24,595 nucleotides of DNA from Acholeplasmataceae bacterium (lineage in GTDB: Bacteria > Bacillota > Negativicutes > Acidaminococcales > Acidaminococcaceae), in contig JAAYAE010000288.1 of assembly GCA_012719555.1 (NCBI GenBank), positions 1 through 24,595 on the forward strand, written 5' to 3'. The translations under genes were made by a program, and so were the position numbers. Under the pieces are notes generated by a model, which worked only from the letters and a program-made list of their open reading frames with translations, did no database searches and had not been told where the DNA came from. The first letter of the stretch is position 1, and every line of letters begins with the position of its first letter. Below, piece by piece: positions 13,135 through 22,052 of this stretch.

Positions 13135-14223
13135 TTGAAAGAACGCAATGTGATTTTTGACAATTTACGTGGCATATGCATGCTCGGCGTTATAGCAATA
13201 CATACCGGGTCCTACGTTATGGATTCGGCCACTGCCAGTGAACATATTTTTATGCTCTTGGAGGTTTTAAGCCGCTACAGCGTACCGGCTTTTTTCTTCA
13301 TATCCGGCTATGGTCTTTTTTACACCTATGCTTTGGACAAACCTTTTGCTTATTGGTCATTCATCAAAAAGCGTTTAACTAGTATAGGTGTTCCCTATGT
13401 TATCTGGTCGCTGCTTTATTCTGCTGTTTATGGCTTCGCTTACCATGATCCACAAAATTGGAGTTTAGGTGAATTGTTGTTTAAGCTGTTTTTTGGTACT
13501 GCTGTCTACCATATTTATTTTCTTGTTATTCTTATGTGGTTTTATATTCTGTTCCCTTTGTGGCGCAAGTTAATGCTGCTTATGGAAAAGTGTAGTTTGA
13601 AATTATCTATACCCCTCTTGTTTCTGGCCCAGCTATACTTATACAAATTAAGTGCCCACTTCTGGGGTTATCCTGATTGGATAGTACAAAATTACCTTAT
13701 TTATAATTTATATCAATACAGATTAAATTATTTTCCCTTCTTTTATCTTTTTATTTTTATGTTAGGTGGAGTAATTGCCCTCCACTACAAAACATTTATT
13801 TCGCTCATTCGTAACCATTTCACCTTGATTACCGGTGTGTTTCTACTAAGTGCCAGTGTTAATGCCGCCGTATTTTATCGTCATTTTTACAAATGGAACA
13901 TGGACTTAGAAGACATTGTTAACACCTTGCAACAGCTTAGCCTATATGGTCTCACCTATACTGTGGCTGCTTTATTTTTCTTTTGTGCTCTTCTGGAAAA
14001 ATACAAAAACAAGGAATTGTCTTGGCTGCAAAAACTTTCCGAGCGTTCATTTTTAATTTATTTGGTTCACCCCTTCATTATGGATCAGCTCTATACTCTG
14101 CTTAAATTCACGGGGGTCCCTTTTACGCTAGTCCCCATGCAGATATTTTATCTAGCAATCGTCATTATCTCATATTTCATAGCAGTGGGAATCCATAAGA
14201 CTGTTAAAACAATAAAAATTTAA
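13135..14223 (+). CDS. Acyltransferase-3 family membrane protein
   Basis: The 362-residue product is an integral membrane acyltransferase of family 3 (PF01757). The N-terminal block NVIFDNLRGICMLGVI leads to the conserved His23 in IAIHTG, followed by SRYSVPAFFFISGYGLFY; about ten hydrophobic segments follow, and FLIYLVHPF near the C-terminus is typical. Relatives O-acetylate or O-succinylate polysaccharides, lipids or peptidoglycan, or modify antibiotics and amino acids. The acceptor here is unknown. Translation starts at TTG 13135, 4 nt after the stop of the preceding gene, with GGAG inside that gene's last codons. A strong hairpin ends the unit. Confidence 0.88.
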   Translation: MKERNVIFDNLRGICMLGVIAIHTGSYVMDSATASEHIFMLLEVLSRYSVPAFFFISGYGLFYTYALDKPFAYWSFIKKRLTSIGVPYVIWSLLYSAVYGFAYHDPQNWSLGELLFKLFFGTAVYHIYFLVILMWFYILFPLWRKLMLLMEKCSLKLSIPLLFLAQLYLYKLSAHFWGYPDWIVQNYLIYNLYQYRLNYFPFFYLFIFMLGGVIALHYKTFISLIRNHFTLITGVFLLSASVNAAVFYRHFYKWNMDLEDIVNTLQQLSLYGLTYTVAALFFFCALLEKYKNKELSWLQKLSERSFLIYLVHPFIMDQLYTLLKFTGVPFTLVPMQIFYLAIVIISYFIAVGIHKTVKTIKI

Positions 14224-14270
14224 AAAAATGCGCCTAAGGTTATTTTCTACCCTTTGGCGCATTTTTGCTT
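14224..14270. terminator. Bidirectional terminator between convergent genes
   Basis: AAAAATGCGCC (14224-14234) pairs with GGCGCATTTTT (14256-14266); an inner AAGGT/ACCTT stem with one bulge extends it. A T-run follows on the plus strand and the minus-strand side is also T-rich. It serves the acyltransferase gene and probably pyk. Confidence 0.87.
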
Positions 14271-14303
14271 TTGCTTGTAAAAAATATGGCACATGTATGC
14301 ATT

Positions 14304-16052
14304 TTACTTTATATTAATACGTCCGTCGTAAATACTGCCACTGCTTACATCCATGGTAACTTCTTGTCCGTCAGTTAATTTTTCCATAGCCCCCGTGGCA
14401 CCTACAATAACAGGAACACCACAGTTAATACCAATAATTGCAGCCGAAGAAGTAAAACCACCTTCTTCAGCAATAATTCCCAAGGCTTTGGAGGCATAAG
14501 GTGCTATTTCATTTTCTACGGAAGATACGAGCATTATATCTCCCGGTTTGAATTTAACCAAGTCTTCTACTCCGTTAACCTTACAAACTATACCTGTCAC
14601 AGCATTTTTACCAATACCAACACCATGCACAACTTTAGTTCCCAAATTTATCACCTTAATTAGGTTTGTGCTACCAATTTTTCCTACATTCATGCCTGCG
14701 GTAACCACAACCGAATCTCCTTTCATTAGCATTTTTTTCTCTTGAGCTATTCCTAGAGATAATTCAATAAGTTCATCAGTACCATGTGCTTGTACACCTA
14801 GCAAAGGCGTAACGCCCCAATACATTTGCATACGTCTAATGCTGGCCTCAACCGGAGATACCGCAATAACAGTTGCCTGAGGGCGGTATTTAGCAATCAT
14901 GCGAGCCGTATACCCGGACTCCGTAATGGTAAGTATAGCATCTGCCTCTAGTTCTTGCGCAACTTGTACAGTTGCGTGACTAATAGCGTCAGTCATATTT
15001 ACTTGCGCACCAATACCTTTATTTCGGAAAATCTTAACATAGTCTAAAGCCTCTTCCGTACGTATTGCTATTTTCGCCATAGTCTGTACGGCTTCCAAAG
15101 GATACTCTCCGGAGGCAGTCTCACCACTAAGCATAATAACATCGGTTCCGTCAAAAATAGAATTTGCTACGTCACTAGCTTCTGCACGTGTAGCACGATA
15201 GTTGCTAATCATACTTTCTAACATTTGAGTAGCTGTAATAACAGGTTTACCTACTTTATTGCATTTGGTAATAATAGCCTTTTGTACCAAAGGCACCTCT
15301 TCGTAGGGAATTTCTACGCCTAAATCTCCTCTGGCTACCATAATCCCATCTGCTACTTGCAAAATCTCGTCAATATTATTGACGCCATCTCTACTTTCAA
15401 TCTTGGCAATAATTCCCATAGTAGAGCCCTTCGCTTCTAATAACTTGCGAATCTGTATAATGTCTTCCTGTGTTTGCACGAAAGAAGCTGCGATATAGTC
15501 CATATCATGGTCAATAGCAAAGTTAATATCAGCTTCATCCTGAGGAGATATAAAGGGTAATTTCAGTTTTATGCCGGGCACTGCCACACGTTTACGGGAA
15601 CTAATCTCGCCACCATGTATTATTTTCGTATGGATTTTAGTGGGCTCCAGCTTAATAACTTCTAAGGTAAGTTTTCCATCATTTAACAGCACTTGATCTC
15701 CTACGGAAAGTTCTGCCGGCAAGCCATCATAATTAACAGAGGAAATCTTTTCATCACCCTCTATGTCTTCGGTAGTTAAGCAAAAATCGCTGCCATCAGT
15801 TAACTCAACTTTACCGGTTTTGAAAATACCTAAACGCATTTCCGGTCCTTTAGTATCAGCAATAATAGCAACAGGTTTTCCTACTTTTTTTGCGGCCTGG
15901 CGGACCATAGCAATCCTTTTTGCCTGTTCACTATGATCACCGTGAGAAAAATTAAAACGTGCCATGTCCATACCGGCTTTTAGCATTTCTGAAAGCAAAC
16001 CTTCTTTGTCTGTTGTGGGGCCCATAGTACAGATTATCTTAGTTTTTTTCAT
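14304..16052 (-). CDS. pyk: Pyruvate kinase with C-terminal swivelling domain
   Basis: Pyruvate kinase makes pyruvate and ATP from phosphoenolpyruvate and ADP. The 582-residue length matches the long Bacillus-type form, which has an extra C-terminal domain of the PEP-utilising (mobile) type. Visible blocks: KIICTMGPTTD at the start, MARFNFSHG, the IIAKIESRDGVNNIDEI signature with the catalytic lysine, VARGDLGVEIP, and TATQMLESM with MLSGETASGEYP. The extra domain spans about 485-582. Where PEP-utilising enzymes have the phospho-accepting His in GGxTSHAA, this protein has GGFTSSAA (Ser536), so no phosphohistidine can form there. AAGGAG precedes the ATG by 9 nt. A terminator hairpin lies immediately upstream and no clear promoter separates it from the start. 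Confidence 0.96.
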   Translation of the reverse strand: MKKTKIICTMGPTTDKEGLLSEMLKAGMDMARFNFSHGDHSEQAKRIAMVRQAAKKVGKPVAIIADTKGPEMRLGIFKTGKVELTDGSDFCLTTEDIEGDEKISSVNYDGLPAELSVGDQVLLNDGKLTLEVIKLEPTKIHTKIIHGGEISSRKRVAVPGIKLKLPFISPQDEADINFAIDHDMDYIAASFVQTQEDIIQIRKLLEAKGSTMGIIAKIESRDGVNNIDEILQVADGIMVARGDLGVEIPYEEVPLVQKAIITKCNKVGKPVITATQMLESMISNYRATRAEASDVANSIFDGTDVIMLSGETASGEYPLEAVQTMAKIAIRTEEALDYVKIFRNKGIGAQVNMTDAISHATVQVAQELEADAILTITESGYTARMIAKYRPQATVIAVSPVEASIRRMQMYWGVTPLLGVQAHGTDELIELSLGIAQEKKMLMKGDSVVVTAGMNVGKIGSTNLIKVINLGTKVVHGVGIGKNAVTGIVCKVNGVEDLVKFKPGDIMLVSSVENEIAPYASKALGIIAEEGGFTSSAAIIGINCGVPVIVGATGAMEKLTDGQEVTMDVSSGSIYDGRINIK

Positions 16053-16074
16053 GACAATCAGCTCCTTAAAATTC

Positions 16075-16101
16075 TAAAAAGCTGGGCAAAAATGCCCAGC
16101 T
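16075..16101 (-). terminator. Hairpin between the small-protein gene and pyk
   Basis: A perfect 8-bp stem AGCTGGGC/GCCCAGCT (16080-16087/16094-16101) is followed on the minus strand by TTTTTTAG. It should end transcripts from the etfB-etfA unit, although pyk begins only 22 nt beyond it. Confidence 0.8.
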
Positions 16102-16103
16102 CT

Positions 16104-16301
16104 TTAGATATTAGTCATATTATTATAAATAATTTCATAAGCTTCTTCCGCTTCAGAAAAAGGCACACAAAGCTCACTTGTGCTGTTCTTAGCTCCGGAA
16201 TTGACTTCTTTTACTTCTACCAAAAACCCATTTTGTTCTAGCAATAATTTTGCTCTTTTCATGGATTCTTTATTTTGCGCAATGTAAACTACTTTCCACA
16301 T
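16104..16301 (-). CDS. Small DUF2007-like protein
   Basis: The 65-residue product begins MWKVVYIAQNKESMKRAKLLLEQNG in outline, with an alpha/beta pattern (strand, helix, VEVKEV strand, LCVPFSEAEEAYEIIYNN helix). This resembles the DUF2007 'putative signal-transducing' fold and small proteins often found near pyk in Firmicutes. It has no membrane segment. It starts 23 nt after the etfA stop with only a G-rich GGGGGT as Shine-Dalgarno and is followed at once by a terminator, so it is the last gene of the etfBA unit. The function is unknown; the family assignment is tentative. Confidence 0.6.
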   Translation of the reverse strand: MWKVVYIAQNKESMKRAKLLLEQNGFLVEVKEVNSGAKNSTSELCVPFSEAEEAYEIIYNNMTNI

Positions 16302-16324
16302 TTCTTTGTTTACCCCCGCCTGAT

Positions 16325-17539
16325 TTATGACTCTTTTATAGCACGAATTTTGTCAATAAGCTTAGGCAAAATTACCAAAGCATCACCTACTATACCATAG
16401 TGAGCAACTCTAAAAATAGGAGCATTTTCATCTTTATTAATAGCTACAATGATATCAGATTTACTCATACCTGCTAAATGCTGCACAGACCCGGAAATAC
16501 CAAAAGCAAAATAAATTTTAGGTGTAACCGTTTTGCCGGACTGTCCAACTTGATGAGGATGATCAATCCACCCTTCATCTACTACAGCACGTGAACCACC
16601 AACTGCGCCCCCTAAAACATGTGCCAATTCTTCTAACATCTTGAAATTGTCTTGGCACCCCATGCCACGCCCACCGGAACAAATCATTTCCGCCTCATCA
16701 ATTTTCATCGCCCCTGTGTCAATTACAGGTTTGTTACTAACTAATTGCGTCCTTACAGTTATTTTATTTTTAACTTCATAATTAATCACTTCACCGGTGC
16801 GAGTAGCATCAGGTACTGCAGCCTTAAATACTTTAGGCCTTACTGTTCCCATTTGCGGACAACGTTCTTCGCATAAAATTGTCGCTAAAATATTACCACC
16901 CAAAGCAGGACGGGTCCAATGCACTATTTTTCCCTCAATGTCCAAAGCTGTACAATCTGCACATAATCCGGTATTCATTCTTGCAGCAATACGCGGAGCT
17001 AAATCCCTACCATCGGCAGTAGCGCCTACCAATATAGAACTTGGTTGATATTCTTTTATTAATTCACAGAAAGCATTTGTATAAGCATCTGTATTGTATT
17101 GTGCATATTCCTCACCTGTTACCACATATACTACATCGGCACCCGCGGCAATTAATTTTTGCGGAATAGAGTCAGCTTCTTTTGTCAAAAGGACAGCAGC
17201 ACAAAGTTGGCCTGATTTTTTTGCCAAAATAGCAGTTTCTGCTAATAGTTCATAAACAACGGTTAGCGGCTCACCATTTTCCGTTTCTACAAAGACCCAT
17301 AAATCTTTTTCTTTGCCTGTAGCCATGCCTAACACGCCAGCCTTATCGGTATCAGACGCTGCTCCATCCCCAAGGCTAATAACGCTTACTGGACATTCAT
17401 TAATACATGCTCCACAATTAATACAATCCTCTGCTTTAACATCTGCCTTACCATCAGCCATATACAGTGCGCCTACCGGACAAATGCTTAAACAAGTCTC
17501 ACAACCAATACAATTATCGTTATCAATAGTTACTGACAT
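16325..17539 (-). CDS. etfA: Electron-transfer flavoprotein alpha subunit with ferredoxin domain
   Basis: The 404-residue product has an N-terminal 2[4Fe-4S] ferredoxin domain: Cys10, 13, 16, 20 and Cys39, 42, 45, 49, each set in a CxxCxxCxxxCP pattern. This is followed by a normal EtfA, with the FAD-binding C-terminal part SGGRGMGCQDNF, GSRAVVDEGW, HQVGQSGKTV and YFAFGISGSVQH. EtfA proteins with such a domain are known from anaerobes in complexes such as caffeyl-CoA reductase and lactate dehydrogenase, where they take part in flavin-based electron bifurcation or confurcation. It starts 11 nt after etfB with GAGGTG before the ATG. No dehydrogenase partner gene is in the window. Confidence 0.94.
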   Translation of the reverse strand: MSVTIDNDNCIGCETCLSICPVGALYMADGKADVKAEDCINCGACINECPVSVISLGDGAASDTDKAGVLGMATGKEKDLWVFVETENGEPLTVVYELLAETAILAKKSGQLCAAVLLTKEADSIPQKLIAAGADVVYVVTGEEYAQYNTDAYTNAFCELIKEYQPSSILVGATADGRDLAPRIAARMNTGLCADCTALDIEGKIVHWTRPALGGNILATILCEERCPQMGTVRPKVFKAAVPDATRTGEVINYEVKNKITVRTQLVSNKPVIDTGAMKIDEAEMICSGGRGMGCQDNFKMLEELAHVLGGAVGGSRAVVDEGWIDHPHQVGQSGKTVTPKIYFAFGISGSVQHLAGMSKSDIIVAINKDENAPIFRVAHYGIVGDALVILPKLIDKIRAIKES

Positions 17540-17550
17540 TTACTCACACC

Positions 17551-18345
17551 TCATCTGGCAATTATCTTTGCCTCTAATAGTTTTTCGACCAATTTGTCAA
17601 CTGCCACTTGTGGATCTTCCTCATTAAAAATTTCACTTCTAATTTCAGGAACCGGTGGCGTGAATACTGTTATTACCTTGGTGGGTGACCCGTTTAATCC
17701 AATAATATTGACATCTAAATTCATATCTGCCGCAGACCAGACCGGTATTTCCATTTTTCTTGCCTTCATTTTACCTTTAATACTGGCAAAACGCGGTTCT
17801 TTTTCACTGCGTGCTACCGTAATCAAGGCAGGTAAAGGAATGGCTATTGTCTGCGCGGTTGTTTCGTTGTCTCTATTCACCAAAACTTTTGCACCGTCAA
17901 CAACTATCTTGGTAGCTCCTGTTACTTGAGGTAAATGTAAATGCTCTGCCATTTCAGGACCTACTTGTGCTGTATCACCATCAATAGCTTGCTTACCACA
18001 AAGAATCAAATCAAAATCTCCCACGTGTTTAACAGCAGCAACCATGGCGTGACTGGTAGCTAAAGTATCAGAACCGGCAAAAGCTCTGTCGCTAATTAGC
18101 GCAACTTCATCTGCCCCCATAGAAATAGCGTCTTTTAAAATCTCTTTGGCTTGAGGCGGCCCCATAGTCAGAACCGTAACTTTAGCGCCCATAGAATCTT
18201 TTAACTCTAAAGCTGCCTCCAAAGCGTATTTATCATAAGGGTTCATTATACTTTGGACCCCGTCTCTAATCAAAGTATTAGTTACCGGATCAATACGTAT
18301 TTCTGCTGTATCCGGAACTTGTTTTACACATACAATTATGTTCAT
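17551..18345 (-). CDS. etfB: Electron-transfer flavoprotein beta subunit
   Basis: The 264-residue product forms a heterodimer with the EtfA encoded next, which passes electrons between an acyl-CoA or hydroxy-acid dehydrogenase and, in the bifurcating types, NAD and ferredoxin. It begins MNIIVCVKQVPD and has NPYDKYALEAALELK. The DGDTAQVGP segment (122-130) sits at the position where bifurcating EtfB proteins bind a second FAD and canonical ones bind AMP. AAGGAGG lies just upstream. Its promoter gives a leader of about 100 nt. Confidence 0.94.
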   Translation of the reverse strand: MNIIVCVKQVPDTAEIRIDPVTNTLIRDGVQSIMNPYDKYALEAALELKDSMGAKVTVLTMGPPQAKEILKDAISMGADEVALISDRAFAGSDTLATSHAMVAAVKHVGDFDLILCGKQAIDGDTAQVGPEMAEHLHLPQVTGATKIVVDGAKVLVNRDNETTAQTIAIPLPALITVARSEKEPRFASIKGKMKARKMEIPVWSAADMNLDVNIIGLNGSPTKVITVFTPPVPEIRSEIFNEEDPQVAVDKLVEKLLEAKIIAR

Positions 18346-18389
18346 AAATATCCTCCTTATTGTTCCCTCTAAATTAAAAACCCTTCCGG

Positions 18390-18404
18390 TTGCAAAAAAT
18401 GCAA
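18390..18404 (-). repeat. Small inverted repeat in the etfBA leader
   Basis: TTGCA and TGCAA flank a 5-nt A/T loop; outside it GGT and ACC can pair with a bulge, and GGGTTTTT follows on the minus strand. It resembles a weak attenuator, but the stem is short. Confidence 0.3.
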
Positions 18405-18450
18405 TTACCTCACCGCAATAGGAGAGATCAATCAGAAGAATATACAGTAT

Positions 18451-18479
18451 ATTTTATCATTCAACCGATACAAGTGCAA
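18451..18479 (-). promoter_or_regulatory. Promoter of etfBA
   Basis: On the minus strand TTGCAC (18474-18479) and TAAAAT (18451-18456) are separated by 17 nt. It lies directly after the dnaE stop codon, and the predicted start near 18444 leaves a leader of about 100 nt. Confidence 0.65.
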
Positions 18480-18497
18480 GTATTTGCCAATTTTGAA

Positions 18498-21400
18498 CTA
18501 TCTAAGAGTGTTTTCCCCCAAAAGTGCCTTTATTGCTGCTACAAATCCCGGAGACTTAGCCTGAACCCAAAAGCAAGAATCGGCTTTTACAATTTTTCGC
18601 GAACCCAGAAGATGTAGATAAACAGGATTCTGTCCCCTAAATTGCGAGAAAATCTTTGCCATTTCTTTTTGTATCTCTGGGGTTTCTTTATCTGCGGCAA
18701 CGAAAATGCGTACATCTTCAGCCGCTTTTTCTAGTTTCATAATAGTATTAGCAAAAATACGCGGTTCTTCTTCATCTAACTTCAAAATGCCCTGTACTTT
18801 TACAATATTTTCTTGGAAGATATTATTGGCATTAGCTACATAACTGCGCGGAAAGGCAATACAAGTTAAGGCCCCGGAAAAATCCTCTAAAGTAAAGGTA
18901 GCCATATTATCGCCTGCTTTTGTGGCACGTATCTTATTTTCAGCTATAATACCGCCTACTGTGACTCGTTGTTCTTCACTAAACCCACCTTGGTCCAAAT
19001 CTTTTATAGGTGTTAATTTATTTAATGCGCTACGGAATTCATCTAGAGGATGTCCAGTTACATAAAACCCAATAAGTTCTTTTTCCAACCGCAATATTTC
19101 ATCCTTAGGTAATTCTGCTACATTTGGCAATTCAATGGAATTTATCTCTTCAAATTCTTCTTCACCAAAAAGGCCTAATTGACCGCTTATGCGGTCTTTT
19201 TGTCTACTGGCAGCCAACTCCAAGGCTCTTTCCATAACAGCCAAAAGTTGTGAACGTTTTGCGCCAAAGCTATCCATAGAACCACTTTTTATAAGATTTT
19301 CCACTACCCGCTTATTTACTTTACTAGAATCAATTCTCTGGGTGAAATCAAGAAAATCTTTATATGGTCCGTTTTTTGTCCGTTCCTCTAATATGCTATT
19401 AACTGCGCTATCCCCTACGCTCTTAATTCCGGCCATACCAAACCTAATAGCCTTACCATCAACGGCAAAATTAGATTCGCTGGCATTAACGTCAGGCGGC
19501 AAAACTTGAATTTCCATGCCGCGACAAATATTTATATACCAACTAACTTTATCTGCATTACCAATAATACTATTTAAAAAAGCCGCCATATATTCCACAG
19601 GATAGTTAGCCTTTAAATAGGCTGTCTGATACGCTACAAGTGCGTAGGCAGCAGAGTGAGATTTATTGAAGCCATAGCCGGCAAAATGTTGTAACAAAGC
19701 AAATACTTCTTCAGCCAAACTTCTGTCGATATTATGATTAGCTTTTGCCCCAGCAATAAATTTTTCTCTCATGCTATCTAGTTCTTTTGCTTTTTTCTTG
19801 CCCATGGCCCTACGCAAAATATCTGCTTCACCTAACGAAAACCCACCTAGGACAGAAGTAATCTGCATAACTTGTTCTTGGTACAAAATAACACCATAAG
19901 TATCGGCTATTACCGGTTCTAGTAACGGATGCAGCGCCTTAGCTGTGCGTTGTCCGTGCCTGCCTTTAATAAAGTCAGTGGCCATACCGCTGCCCAAAGG
20001 TCCTGGGCGGTACAATGCGACCAAAGGTATTAAGTCCACAAATCCCTCCGGAGCTAAATCACGCATTAATTGTGTCATTCCATCTGATTCCATCTGAAAA
20101 ACTGCCGCCGTATCTCCACGGCAAAGCATAGCACAAGTTGCTTTATCCTCTAAGTTTAAGTGGTCAACATCTACATCAATGTTGCGATTTTTTTTGAGCA
20201 TTTTAACTGCATCATCAATCACAGTCAAGGTCCTAAGACCCAATAAGTCCATCTTTAACAAACCCAATGATTCCGCTCTATCTTTGTCATATTGGGTACA
20301 AACATATTCATGCTCATCATCGGAACTAGAAGTGATTTGCAAGGGAACGTAATTTGTTAATTCCTCTGGTGTAATAACAACACCGGCAGCATGGGTAGAA
20401 GTATGCCTAGGCATACCTTCTACTTTTTGTGCAAAGTCTAGCATTTTAGCTACGGTCTCATCCTCTGCACAAAGTGCTCTTAGCTCTTTGCTATTCTTTA
20501 AGGCCTCTTTCAAAGTTGTTCCCGGTACATTGGGAATCATTTTATTTACTTGATTAACAGTAGATAAAGGGACGTCTAATGCACGTCCTACATCTTTTAC
20601 GGCCGCTTTAGCCGCCAGAGTTCCAAAAGTAATAATTTGCGCTACATGACTTTCACCGTATTTTTTAGCCAAGTAGTCCACAACTAAATGTCTTTTTACA
20701 TAGCAAATATCCGTATCAATATCAGGCATACTAACACGTTCAGGATTTAAAAACCGCTCGAAGATTAAATCATATTTCAAAGGATCAATATTGGTTATTC
20801 CTGTTAAATAAGCTACTATACTTCCTGCCGCTGATCCACGGCCCGGTCCTACAGGAATATCATTATTACGACAATAATTAATAAAGTCCCAAACAATAAG
20901 AAAATATCCGGGATATCCCATTTGCTCAATAATATCCAGCTCATATTCTAAGCGTTCCAGGGCTTTTTTATCGCCGGCGTCATAACGAGAGGGAAAACCT
21001 TCCTCACAAAGTTTACGTAAGTAACCCATAGCAGTCGTGCCTTCAGGCAACGGAAATTTCGGTAACAATAAATGCCCAAATTCTAACTCTAGATTACAAC
21101 GTTCAGCAATTTTTAGGGTATTATCCAAAGCCTCTTTGTCCTCGGGAAAACGTTCCTCCATTTCTTTTCTGGTCTTCAAATAATACATATCATTATTAAA
21201 ACGCATACGTTTAGGATCAATATAACGTGCGTTGGTCTGAATACATAACAAAATATCCTGGCCACCGGCATCGTCTCGGCGTACATAATGCAAGTCATTT
21301 GTCGCTACCAAACCTATATGATGTTTTGCCGCTAGTTTACGCAGTTGTTCTGACACAATGCGCTCTTCCGGTAAATCATGATTTTGTATTTCCAGAAAAT

Positions 21401-21914
21401 AATGGTCTCTATCAAAAATATCTAAGTACTCCAGCATAACCCGTTCTGCGGTTTCCAATTCTCCCCTTATAATATGGCGAGGAACTTCTCCTGCTACACA
21501 AGCACTTAAGCAAATTAATCCCTTGCTGTATTGTCGCAAAACTTCCTTATCAATACGAGGTTTATAATATACGCCTTCAAGCTGCCCTATAGAAACCAAT
21601 TTCATTAAATTTCTATAGCCTTCATAATTTTCCGCTAACAAAATTAAATGATATTGCTTATCACGAACATTTACTCCTTTATCAAAACGAGAACCTGACG
21701 TAATGTATACTTCGCACCCAATAATAGGTTTTATTCCCTGTTTAAGGCATTCCTTATAAAATTCAATAACTCCATACATAACTCCGTGATCAGTAATAGC
21801 CAATGCCGGCATACCCAACTCTTTGGCATAGCCAACTAAAGTAGGAATATCGGAAGCCCCATCCAAAAGGCTGTACTTTGTATGTACATGTAAGTGCACG
21901 AAACTTTCAGTCAT
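18498..21914 (-). CDS. dnaE: DNA polymerase III alpha subunit
   Basis: This is the 1138-residue replicative polymerase of the DnaE type. The N-terminal PHP domain begins HLHVHTKYSLLDG (7-19). The polymerase core has GPGRGSAAGS (357-366) and the catalytic acids in MPDIDTDIC (Asp398, Asp400), with a third expected in the later MDLLGLRTL block. AGYGFNKSHSAAYA and the helix-hairpin-helix region follow, and an OB-fold near the C-terminus runs from VTVGGIIAENK to VKVQGIL. It lacks the exonuclease domain insert of PolC. AAGGAG precedes the ATG. An extended -10 promoter lies about 80 nt upstream. No terminator is seen after the stop; the etfBA promoter follows at once. Confidence 0.97.
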   Translation of the reverse strand: MTESFVHLHVHTKYSLLDGASDIPTLVGYAKELGMPALAITDHGVMYGVIEFYKECLKQGIKPIIGCEVYITSGSRFDKGVNVRDKQYHLILLAENYEGYRNLMKLVSIGQLEGVYYKPRIDKEVLRQYSKGLICLSACVAGEVPRHIIRGELETAERVMLEYLDIFDRDHYFLEIQNHDLPEERIVSEQLRKLAAKHHIGLVATNDLHYVRRDDAGGQDILLCIQTNARYIDPKRMRFNNDMYYLKTRKEMEERFPEDKEALDNTLKIAERCNLELEFGHLLLPKFPLPEGTTAMGYLRKLCEEGFPSRYDAGDKKALERLEYELDIIEQMGYPGYFLIVWDFINYCRNNDIPVGPGRGSAAGSIVAYLTGITNIDPLKYDLIFERFLNPERVSMPDIDTDICYVKRHLVVDYLAKKYGESHVAQIITFGTLAAKAAVKDVGRALDVPLSTVNQVNKMIPNVPGTTLKEALKNSKELRALCAEDETVAKMLDFAQKVEGMPRHTSTHAAGVVITPEELTNYVPLQITSSSDDEHEYVCTQYDKDRAESLGLLKMDLLGLRTLTVIDDAVKMLKKNRNIDVDVDHLNLEDKATCAMLCRGDTAAVFQMESDGMTQLMRDLAPEGFVDLIPLVALYRPGPLGSGMATDFIKGRHGQRTAKALHPLLEPVIADTYGVILYQEQVMQITSVLGGFSLGEADILRRAMGKKKAKELDSMREKFIAGAKANHNIDRSLAEEVFALLQHFAGYGFNKSHSAAYALVAYQTAYLKANYPVEYMAAFLNSIIGNADKVSWYINICRGMEIQVLPPDVNASESNFAVDGKAIRFGMAGIKSVGDSAVNSILEERTKNGPYKDFLDFTQRIDSSKVNKRVVENLIKSGSMDSFGAKRSQLLAVMERALELAASRQKDRISGQLGLFGEEEFEEINSIELPNVAELPKDEILRLEKELIGFYVTGHPLDEFRSALNKLTPIKDLDQGGFSEEQRVTVGGIIAENKIRATKAGDNMATFTLEDFSGALTCIAFPRSYVANANNIFQENIVKVQGILKLDEEEPRIFANTIMKLEKAAEDVRIFVAADKETPEIQKEMAKIFSQFRGQNPVYLHLLGSRKIVKADSCFWVQAKSPGFVAAIKALLGENTLR

Positions 21915-21992
21915 AATAATCTCCTTAATGCCTAACTAAGTACGCAAAAATCCTTTTTATTGCCAAACGGCATAAAATATATCACATCGTTA

Positions 21993-22001
21993 ATTATATC
22001 A
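21993..22001 (-). promoter_or_regulatory. Extended -10 promoter for dnaE
   Basis: The minus strand reads TGATATAAT, a perfect TATAAT with the TGn extension. The predicted start leaves a leader of about 70-75 nt. The sequence ATGCATGCAT just upstream is a palindrome of unknown meaning. Confidence 0.5.
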
Positions 22002-22010
22002 TAATGCATG

Positions 22011-22046
22011 CATAAAAAAACTACCTGCAATATAAACGCAGGTAGT
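22011..22046 (-). terminator. Terminator of the sepF-like gene
   Basis: A perfect 9-bp stem ACTACCTGC/GCAGGTAGT (22020-22028/22038-22046) is followed on the minus strand by TTTTTTTATG, 7 nt after the stop. Confidence 0.9.
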
Positions 22047-22052
22047 CATGGT

